The notes under the pieces are model-generated. The model made no database searches. It saw only the letters and a list, made by a program, of their open reading frames with translations, and was not told the DNA's origin. This document shows, piece after piece, positions 41,501 to 46,000 of a DNA stretch of 64,000 nucleotides. This DNA is from Micromonospora pallida (GTDB lineage Bacteria > Actinomycetota > Actinomycetes > Mycobacteriales > Micromonosporaceae), in the NCBI RefSeq assembly GCF_900090325.1, contig NZ_FMHW01000002.1, forward strand, positions 3,286,001-3,350,000. Direction: 5' to 3'. How positions within the stretch are numbered: position 1 is the stretch's first letter; each line of letters starts with the position of its first letter. The position numbers and the translations under genes are program-made.

Positions 41501-42318
41501 TCCCACAATGCCCTCTTGCGCAGCCGCTCGATGTCGTATCGGGTGATGACAGGTTTGGACAATTCCAGATACAGGGGCAGCCCTTTGACGTTCTTCCCGG
41601 CTGGTGCTTCCACGACGGCAGTGGGTCGGCCGCCGTCCCGGGCATACCCGAGCAGAAGCCGGGCCTCCTCCAGCTCCCTGGTGAGAACGGGCGGAAGTCC
41701 GCCGACTACCGGGGCCGACGGGATCCTCACCCCCAGGACATCCCGGCCGCGTTCGGCTCTGCCGAGCCCCACGCTCAATTCCCCGCTCCTGTGCACGGGC
41801 GTCGTTATGGAGAAATCGCGCACCAGTGGCGGACGGTCCAGGTCCCACACCTTGTCGGCCGCCTTGCTCCTCAGCTTGGCCAGCTGCGAGTCGTTGAGAC
41901 TGCGGCCGATTTCTCGCCGAGAGTAGATTTCGGTACCGTCGGCCGCGGTGTACGAGACTTCAGCGAAGCCGGTGCCCGCTTCGTCGACCTTCCCGAAATG
42001 GACAGCGATCATATCGCCCGGGACAGCCATCCGATCGACATCAAGGACGACCGACTCTGCGCCACTCCACCATACGCGCAAATACCGGTGCCCCCGCCCC
42101 TCTGGTCGACGGCGACGGGCAGGTGGAGGGTGAACTGGTTCTCCAGGTTCTCCAGGTTCTGCCGGTTCCCGGACTCCCATCTGCCGGCACTGAGGAGGAG
42201 TCTCCGAAGGTAGTGGACGTGGGCAGCCAGTTCCCGGGCCTTCTTGTTGTGGGGAAAGTCGGGGTGTTGACGGATGACCGCAAGTTCGCGGTGGAAGGTT
42301 TCCCGCAGGATGGGCCAC
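25567..42318 (-). CDS. Giant T7SS-associated effector, segment 2 (core)
   Basis: Open frame of 5583 residues. The first 74 codons (42318 to about 42096) are out of frame with segment 1 and read as Pro/Arg-rich shadow; the last dozen codons before 25567 are likewise shadow. Contents: the beta half of module 1 (75-390); complete OTU-like modules 2, 3 and 4 from about 410, 1075 and 1470, with module 3 lacking its last third; a metzincin-like domain at about 2130-2360 (HExxHxxGxxH at His2305); an unnamed alpha/beta region with two similar halves (2360-3150); about six beta modules (3230-4900); and a helical C-terminal region (4910-5560). No signal peptide is present. This is one of the longest single open frames to be expected in a bacterium even without joining. 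Confidence 0.92.
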   Translation of the reverse strand: MAHPAGNLPPRTCGHPSTPRLSPQQEGPGTGCPRPLPSETPPQCRQMGVREPAEPGEPGEPVHPPPARRRRPEGRGHRYLRVWWSGAESVVLDVDRMAVPGDMIAVHFGKVDEAGTGFAEVSYTAADGTEIYSRREIGRSLNDSQLAKLRSKAADKVWDLDRPPLVRDFSITTPVHRSGELSVGLGRAERGRDVLGVRIPSAPVVGGLPPVLTRELEEARLLLGYARDGGRPTAVVEAPAGKNVKGLPLYLELSKPVITRYDIERLRKRALWEPEDRWALSEQVSFDVVLQPGASRPGSLSIRAALGRLSIEVSGSGRARTLAGAEVDLSPGTSVTLSVGKWPGQGEDGAGVAGTIPVVVRAPLVDGPGHVYRLFDTGVDIRYFDDLTREISTASAEVREVPERIGVQAVGGSGGVPRGWKRSVASAIAQLSAVGTRGEAGGVRDVAAEFAQWTRDVLGIDLLAHVPKLNDFHDAVVRRFKEKLKAAGVDPSISGLRAWVARELAADLRRGGESEFSRLLPYPEVMSEQRREDLHRQWINKIANVRTADDDVAHVVPRVIASRLSLSMRIHHSFGAPHDIGPEPRAGVIRHPIVFHKGAYHLGQLPDPADVERTRRIAEGFPRTEISDDEQRRLDRLFVHARDLLRAAIAEAENNPHPTDSKHWPVLRETLQRELAVIREHPDSPHNIREHPDSPHNRKARELAAYRLYFDDLRADHRWEEETTGFRYDFTLDVGVTRRKNSKSMELSVPLDGGAVPVSIGRLAIRGDRLPVHFGARGEEGIAFAEFRYTDATDGTDRILYLKFEHNLSDGDLLELRGKAAGRVWDLHHLPLSSDHYQVAVPLLGRQYLAGQYGDPAAGPNDRRIAVPHVPVVGGLPAVLYADLNGRLILGYAEDGRPTAVLVAPAEKNVTGLPLYLEVGKPALVVDDIKRLRKDALWEPEDRWALSEQMSFEVVLEQGKWTPGPLPIAVGGPDPARTLAGAEVDLSPGTSVTLSVGQWPGRVGADVAGTIPVVVRAPLVDGSGHVYRLLDTGVDNERFDDLKRDITEALKNPGSTAAMLAGRSDDAAQGLPQEDLETSGWLPAAVATAIEQLSAAGNLDEQNFVRWTGEVFGIDLTRAKPGNFYDSVFRTFKEQFAALGINRQRLHEWTASSLAADLRLGDASEFRRLLPYPEGVSEQRREDLHRQWIGKIAYGYNSDHDVAHVAVHVLARLIPQSVRIYQPFDAPHDIGSGSDSTKLPVVFYRGAYYLGRPADPNDADLAARIAMGPERTPIPDGEKRRLDGLFDQALGMLLARIGAVEEKLRTAGSHWSVQREHLQRRLAVIRQGVGGVDLAERQRPKSPRQQADILAEYRRYLHSMFQSSPWRGEDPRPQGGRVTLHLNVASQGDSMAVAFAQVGDKRLRIRHLNAVAIPGDRIAVDFGMDGEKVFAVARIPYTAPDGTERFIYRDFDTDFTAEDLNALNERAVEAPWRKVHSAIEQLTARKTHKGSAFKRWAYEVFRIGRAEGGARPLDAFYGTVLSTHQDRLAQAGVTTVAELGALVARHLDADLRRGGQSMFRALLPYPEDMSEQRRETLHQHLLNKLLHRQPGYPDVVHVVPHIVAWGLGLPMAIHYPYGAPYVIGPPSDDGEVPQPVVWFDGAYYLAQPRDPHDARIVEGFPSPAALTELRRLDVVFDEALEVLKTEVDTAEQNTAIGHWPLLRDTFHRNVAAISQRPSSPQVRADVLEEHLRYRDALREESTWEDENRWNLQDPFTIPVLVEDTAGRPTLRLRLDGNDISLGYADRVAVPGDRVAVDFGKVDGEGVGIARIPYTAPDGTERFVYQEIARRFTDSELAELWSVAAGPVWETVDRWTFGNSYHVTAPVSESGTFDITFGGQRVTLPPVEVADGLPPVIAAELREGRFRLGYGMDSRPLAVLEAPAGRNGTGAPLYLELSSPAPTAYDIERLRSMALWESAEPAALLDEVSIDLVMQEDRRTPYPLPLTLGDDNSGRTLDGQEVDLSPGTEVALRVGRFLRLEESNVVTSIVAVVKAPLADQSGYVYRLIDTNLPNEWFDEFKTQWETTDSGKRPAAPAWPAGPLEKRPRTGGELPGSPAAFEWGPGKGSFSAGVGVETLSSSGWAAGVEPSVEQVDGGWRVSYRSAEGLPSWGEMNRVHSDRFTWKGPAPLEFVPTPGDGRPFRVVTAGEDAGVRVHVDHWVDGESGTVVFRLRLEPDANVVEKSIVDTLGAVEQWVVQTNERLRPEGGPPAVAVVFDPAAETVVRLSRYGSDLKDSHRVWVSEDGSAGRITQLHWLADLPSRAYGHELKHFAGVPHDGSPDDLLRTSRTVGDDHLHEPGFTAWELDEIRKTAASYVARTVEPRPAPALVPLGVPRDGLDLLSAFVASEPALVRTALDARLPADLREFLSGPAGVRAAVAESVRTGVPQGSELGRVTELLRDHVSGYLEENAGRLPADVTAQRLAFQPQHERDVATLSPDQAQRRVGELLAAGLLDPDTARARLDEMRANPADAGRHLLEVLTDPDRQLDSGELAAVKAAVHDWANLSDSPAGRFLAPLLAHATDARMQISQVAPDGVRPVAGYGPAGGAPVSLARAAADPERPGVHFDALVPETPAAVEPSAVPSQQLAPAPQPPAPAAGDGQQQVVPLASASPDAPLVVMAEGLPENLRLQRAVGGVLLHDRDAAPGPISSRVLAPTGPGPAVLLHSSVLDPDSLGAALAGLRAQDATMAVLHWPQDQPVSVARALEVTAQGLGPQSSAMLSVPRSALRDRPTPSPQIVPLDANGEVTFFSGRPERYLFLPEVTGAPRRPAPYGLPEQSPGVYRLGDDWVVWDGGSHLWIGPESELDGARRLLPETGGWLAEPVVFLGWKATALPAEVGHRVGRIFGGMPAAPPTHLITSGMGLDRRTLVPSEVSGLPAGVQLSHVPGGVLAHAGPRPPAGATTLNWSDLTSPDRPRLVVDESVGDPVAVVEAVHRGLPSGAGPLQVFVAPPAAGTPGTSSGAVDAARVAEVLRERFGGRLELVLPVSVVGRQPAGADELIPVDARGQETFPAAAHAWRVPLRPAPPRQPGPLGLRPAATDGYEVYRGWTVREQTGVVLFAQNGTSPNTLSPDALAAPASGVAVVVQSRGGPIPREVADTVARLLSGVPEADRDVRVFGNAASAGPAAPDPGGSSASAPARPATPDRRALALGDPKANLPDVDRIEQGLRAEVARRGVTVRDNEWEQLRERLLNNYPQLVSADGHLFTLGGIEVRARLRPEDPQLVSNPAGSFDTETSGPSLDDTEGRTSEDGRFHANQFTQGVFQTGAHSQSDGTTTRAMRLRGDFNVDVPLGPMTHWGPRFNATLNKVDQKSAYLIDAEKGRVFDTRADSTFYSYEPGWLIEARGDAQPWQAVEVPEPPDGQEAARLVVAIPDHLLESAGEQVVADLPEHMRDNLTRVPELFSASNITGLNELYDLVIDRLRADGFDMSIESPMRGELQRKLWNLETHFDEAVNNRRTPETDGDAGALTRGFAFTLHDDGHAAASIRVYGRRLGGSVQVGLGGGSTRVGASSDKAHIEQVRTGIVGQGGEFTLGQSAGLSLGGAVDLPLARRLDDPQAYKENAKLGLSARAGMSWTSNDGGGVTVASLNVVVGRYTGQTVGHEVPFEWHAEVSTSRRPREWPHPTPVVNGSAVLRMSEPDAFDYGFSVDADAFAPDTVPGLADGDLAVVPAGGRLRSVPHDQWRPRLRNTGVHPEDTGGNLLPRHVIQGRGLLGQALPRIDKPAVRRLRAGLMEVLAGEGFLPADGDRPWAHGEQNRPATPDPGTPLEERPLLGRMVDGARDVYDEVVHRDTDATIDNLDLFHKMVSGDGLESHFDSLVQDGAAFVDDPDAPAPAAGMSFTLHSWRNAVMRTAEVTVFAIPRITADVDADGNSVHFERLSDEVSTVTLGMSLGIAGQGASGNQGWSVEGGVNTALPPSVKDVRSVGLLGGSVSRNVGAAERVTRVVNRPELKEYGGRVMFVNAPYDLGFVVRISDRDAPIVSPELIRANVHAALLKFNTDPATFSEVAPGDVAPSALHQGIVYFVDAHGLRAAAQNQLPRDLTLAGRPMTGPVASLTNHVTFQARFKEAMLGQYGATTLVEPGFWANTNAALSVKVPRIKGAQFVGATPDQYVTGLIELYLAETVNVANESFTKVFNLPNVGLSRKFGPVNVSFGESAGVRVSESESAETKRVGGLEMLKLAFGLGYAYVAEYDANVRAGIHKQVGFAASRVSVPPGADLRGRTMLFILPEAEALAQYAAGKLPVSDVQLVDAMGRWSRGELVLSGNTVAGLLSRWRGDLADRASSRTVDGLPDLGAYLIQHRVQTWALTLADRHVDQRGAVLDPRRRARFATDFGITLDPNVNPFSALTVPPYLTRTGDRTLGHAGVDDLVLFTGPAPADGGPRPTTTVLDAVRELVDAGRPGLLGASHDNWPGAGTSWGVLMVSPDESVVGALPGGLETLQSTLAGQRANIVFADMLHRYNGVTFYLVDQRNPVAAQMFKLKVSGTLGGRPRYTGWRADYGIENYEHAYGATARIIGQALGWNLTPARFGFSVDGVPVSTAGSLSFAPGGGRGVKGAAQVVRERTVYDWTGNYEAEDDIGLTMELSRVQMHGWQPSYLVNHVMTAMNSAADWALHQAPAGFADWISLAPVEPVLTRHYEGRIDFKVPRGLAEATPVPRSPQLDLRALPALPGDAYVSAALVDDLYPAARHLMGNVLGPQANAPMYRGSVALDGLLSRLNVDNHLSEGLGDGGYLLGSHLFVAGSSNNRVAMRMYVKLHSLEIISELATTGTGRYAKFAFTTSATQSRNRWRPNFDAEAAYGSPIGKTNIGPQEDTTAGGRISTGANRNAPASHSATFDDTKRLENHLKMQGLTYLVRIRTQARFVAVPHQHSAFHRDAGLAPIEPARFEADDAPGTGWMSGDGFYEMFADEVHELQRALSERYDWKTNNPAGWPAPAADAPTIGLEGLLQRATPAGMAAAPVADRVIQAGDFDPDQAPQHVALLIRDQLGNHYDPVSPLRLTASAAEQTRRRYEVTLDWAVGHLQQLNATQQATADLAELTAWKNRVGKLAVGAALSAADVRLFNERIPQIVERVQAVQPPGSPSVTPPEEVELLAQDPRPVARVVAFELKTHLDLTVTDDQGAASRYRIDPQGWIVALREGPDGTFAPVTAPEVIFDLDRDLKLRADAAGIRLRRQMALYHELLGRTPVQMDAAAELGPELETHIRQARADADDRAREWITEGLPAKPANPLAVHTARHDTDTAQTRAGQARRLLAPVLPPGWTTTGPLPLPLPQAPDTLRPGTRVWITRPQGAAAARVDADGTYRLYDPFALGTAERTLDAQQFQDVLAGASAVTLVEPDVLTSWLLQDGNWTASRQFAEDNLGMLRADPTATRLTQDQQQARPASPPTPPAQPDATRTETTPAPAGDPVRDRHRALLDAIRAGQLTAAYDYLAAADATARHRVLADAVAAVVPTAPTDPIDPTAPAGLRALADLVDADPRVTRPRPGPEAVSDAGILRAVADILDPAVGALDTFRAIASAAWTINPRRTGRTPCKP
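35240..35925 (-). other. Metzincin-like domain 1 in the giant protein
   Basis: About 230 residues with HExxHxxGxxH at 35406-35374 (His-Glu-Leu-Lys-His-Phe-Ala-Gly-Val-Pro-His), the zinc site of metzincin proteases. A conserved Asp-Asp-His-Leu-His-Glu-Pro-Gly-Phe follows. No clear Met-turn is visible. Zinc binding is likely; proteolysis is inferred. It might process the giant chain itself. Confidence 0.6.
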
Positions 42319-43085
42319 TGGTCGGAGTTGGTCGGATGGGGGTGGTTCTCCGCCTCCGCGATCGTCGCCCGCAGCAGATCGCGTGCGTCGTCGAACAGTC
42401 GATCGAGTCGCTGCCGCTCGTCTTCGGATATCTCTGTCCGAGGGAAGCCCTCAGCGATGCGCCGAGCGCGTTCGACATCGGCCGGGTCAGGCCGCTGGCC
42501 GAGGTAAAAGGCGCCCTTGTGGAAGACGACCGGATACGGGATGACACCAGCACCGGGCTCCGGGCCGATGTCGTACGGGGCACCGAACGGATGGTGGATC
42601 CGCATCGACAGGGACAACCCCGAAGCGATGACGTGCGGAACCACATGCGCAACGTCGAAATCGCCGGACTGGTTGCGCGCGATCTTGTTGAGCCATTGCC
42701 GGTGCAGATCCTCCCGTCGCCGCTCGGACATGACCTCTGGATACGGAAGCAACCCGCTGAACTCCGACTCGCCACCCCGGCGAAGGTCAGCGGCCAACTG
42801 GCGGGCCACCCACGCGCGGAGTCCAGGAATGCTGGGCTCGACCCCCTCAGCCTTCAACTGCTCCTCGAAGCGACGCACCACCGCGTTGTGGAAGTCGTTC
42901 GGGTGCGGAGAGTGATTCGCGAGACCGACTCCGAGCACGTCGCGCGTCCACTGCACGAACTCCGCCCCGACATCGCGGACTCCACCCCCCTCACCACGGG
43001 TTCCCACGGCCGACAACTGCGCGATCGCCGAAGCCACGGTCCGCTTCCAGTCCTGCGGGACACCGCCGGACCCACCGACGGCCGG
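36080..43085 (-). repeat. Array of four OTU-like/beta modules (about 2 kb unit)
   Basis: Four consecutive modules of up to about 640 residues start near 43085, 41090, 39095 and 37912; a fifth lies at about 19830-21770. Each begins with a helical part (Leu-Leu-Pro-Tyr-Pro, Met-Ser-Glu-x-x-Arg-Glu-x-Leu-His-x-x-Trp, Asp-Val-Ala-His-Val) that resembles the second half of OTU proteases. The catalytic Cys and the final His are not visible. A beta part follows (Pro-Gly-Asp-x-x-x-Val-x-Phe-Gly; Ala-Gly-x-Glu-Val-Asp-Leu-Ser-Pro-Gly-Thr). Modules 1 and 2 are very close at DNA level with an offset near 1988 bases. Module 3 lacks its last third. Confidence 0.75.
40229..40288 (-). repeat. 30-bp tandem duplication inside module 2
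   Basis: Two 30-base copies, nearly identical, encode a doubled His-Asn-Ile-Arg-Glu-His-Pro-Asp-Ser-Pro. The other modules have one copy, so this is a recent in-frame slippage event. Confidence 0.8.
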
Positions 43086-46000
43086 TACCCCACTCGACCC
43101 CGGGTCCGGCCCGACTGGTGCGGGGTTCTCCGGCAGAGTCCCGAAACCAGGCGCCGAATCCTGCTGGTCCCACGCTGCCAGCAGCCGCACGGCTTCGCCC
43201 GGGTCGGCATCCGTCAGCCAACCGGTGGCCACCGATGCCGGCAGAGAAATCCCCGCCCACGGATTCCCGGAGTCGACCGGGTCGGTACCCGCCGGCGTCC
43301 CCCCGTCCTCGGACATCGGTGAATCAACCCCTGCTGGCAGGTCCGACCCGACCTGTTCGGGTTCCGCCAGCCGATCGACGTCGGACACCGGTGCCGGCGA
43401 ATCCACCCGCGCCAGCGGAACCCAATAGTCGACCGGGCCGGATTCCGCCCGCCAATCGACGCCAGCAAACTCTTCGATCGGCTCCCAGGGGTCGTTCAGG
43501 TTGGCACCCGCCAGCCAATCGGTGCCGGACTCCGATGCCGGCGAATCCGAGGGGTCGACCGGCTCGGCGCCCCTCGGCGTTCCCCCGTCCATGTCGGACG
43601 CCGGTGACTCCCCTCCTGACGACAGGTCCGACTCGACCGGTTCGACATCCCACGCCGGCTCCCAGTCCTCGGGGATCTGCGCCGATGGTGTGTTCAGATT
43701 CAGCCCGCTCAGATCCGGGTCCGCTTCATGGAATCCCTGCTCGACAAACGCCGGGCCGGCGCCAGGCGCGTCGTCCATCTCCGCCGGGTCGGACGGCTGC
43801 CCGGAGAAGCCGGCCGGTTCGGGGGAGGTGGTGTCCGCCTGCATCGCCTGGGACGGACCGCGCGGCGGGGTGGTGGAGGCGAGCAGGACGGCGCCGGACT
43901 CCGATGCCAGCGGATCCGAGGGGTCGACCAGCTCGGCGCCCCTCGGCGTTTCCCCGTCCATGTCGGACGCCGGTGATTCCCCTCCTGACGACAGGTCCGA
44001 CTCGACCGGATCGACATCCCACGGCGGCTCCCAGCCCTCGGGGAGCTCCGCCGGTGTGTTCAGATTCAGCCCGCTCAGATCCGGGTCCGCGTCTTGGAAT
44101 CCCAGACCAACAAACGCCGGGTCGGTGCCAGGCGCATCGTCCATCTCCGCCGGATCAAACGGCTGCCCGGGGGAGGTGGTGTCCGCCTGCATCGCCTGGG
44201 ACGGGCCGCGTGGCGGGGTGGTGGAGGCGAGCAGGATGGCGCTGGGGTCGATGCTGGTCGTGGTGCTCGGCTGCGGGTGTGCGGTGGTGCGGTCGGGAAG
44301 AAGGTCAGCGATCGTGGTGGGACGCCCGGTGCTGTCGAACGCGGCGAGTCGGGTACTCGATGCGAACAGGTGTCGTAGCCACGGGTCGCGTTTCGGGTCG
44401 GTCGGTTCGGGTCGGTCCTCGGCGCCGGGCACCAGGCCGTCGCGCACCTTGATCGTCGGTGGTCCGGAAGGTTGTGGCTGGCTGTGGAGGGCGAACACGT
44501 GTTGTGGTTCGTTGGGTGGTGCGATCCTGACCACGACCATCGATCCCGGTGCCGCTCGCAGCGCGGCGAGCACGTCCTCCGGGGTGACTCCGCCGGGGTG
44601 GGCGACGCTCTCGTCTGTCGCGCCGAGGATGTCCAGGAGTTGCGGCCAGCTCCGGGTGGGTGCGGGTCGGCCGTCGGGTCCGATGATCCGGTCGTCGAGT
44701 ACCGCCCGTTTGCCCGGCCGTCCGTACGCGGTGGTGTAGGCGTCGAGGGTGGCCTGCACGCACCACCACCACGGGTCGCGGCTGTTGTCGGGGCTCACCG
44801 GCGTCTGATCGATCCAGTCGGCGACCCGCCGCGCGGTCTCGGCCGCCGCGACGGGCTGCCCGGTCGCCGCGACCGCCGGCTCCGGTGCCGCGCTGGCCGG
44901 CTCGCCGCGTCCGCCCGGGTCACTACCGACCGGCTCGTCCAGCGAGGACACGTTGCTGAACGAATCCCTGCCGCCGAAATCGCTCCCGACCGGGCCACCG
45001 CTGATCAACCCGTCCCGCGAGGAGGCGTCCCCGAACGGGTCCGTGTCCCTGAATTCGCGCCTGGCCGCCTCACCATTGTCCGACTCGTCGAGGGACGAGA
45101 CGCCACTGACCGAATCCCCGTCGATGACGTCGCGTTTGACCGGGTCGCGGCTGGTCGGCTCGTCCAGCGAGGAGAGATCGCTGACCGTCATGATCTCGTC
45201 GCGGTCGGCCCGACCGTCCTGCGAGGAGAGGTCGCTGATCGTCGTGGGGTCGGTGAAGCTGCTGTCGCGGCTGAAGATGCCGTCGCTGGGGACGGAGAGT
45301 TCACTGACCGACGTCTGGTCGCTGGCGTCGTGGTGGTCCGGCGTGCCGTCGATGCGGGAGGCGACACCACCCGGCAGCGTGCTGCGGACGCCGGCCGCAT
45401 CCGGAGTGCCCGGCGCGCCGGGCGTGCTGGACGTGGCCGGCACGCCGGGCACGCCGGGCGCACCCGGCACGCTGGGCGTGCTGGACATGGCCGGCGCGCT
45501 GGGCGTACCCGCCGTGCCGGGGGTGGCGGTGGCCTGGGCGAGTACCTGGTGGTATCCGTCGACCCAGTCCTGTCGGAAGGATTCGGCGAGGGTGTCGTGA
45601 CTGGTCGGCTCGACGCCGTGCTTCCTGGCCAGGGCGGTGAACTGGGTTTCCGCCAGGCTGGCCGCTGCTGCGGTGTGCTGCTCCGGGGTCACCGGCACCG
45701 TCGGCACGTCGGTGCGTCCGTGTGCCGGGGTGTCCGTGCCGGCTGGGGTGGCCTCCGGTGCGGTGGCATCGGGGATGACCGCGGCCGTGAAGCGGGCGGG
45801 CAGGTCGGTGACCACCTGTCGGACCACGTCCGCCACGGCGTTGACCTGCGCGGCGTCCGGACCGGCCACCGCAGCCGACGGCACGGCCGACGGCATGGTG
45901 GACGGCTTGGTGAGTGGTGCGGTGGGTAGCGGGTTGGTGCCGAGGATCGCGTCGAGGCTCCGGTCCACGTGACGCGCGACCGCCGCACGCACGGCGTCCG

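Noticed and set aside
18922..42095. Programmed -1 ribosomal frameshifting at the three joins
   Set aside because: The runs are only five bases and codon phasing does not give a good slippery heptamer. Needing three such events in one gene is unlikely compared with base-calling errors.
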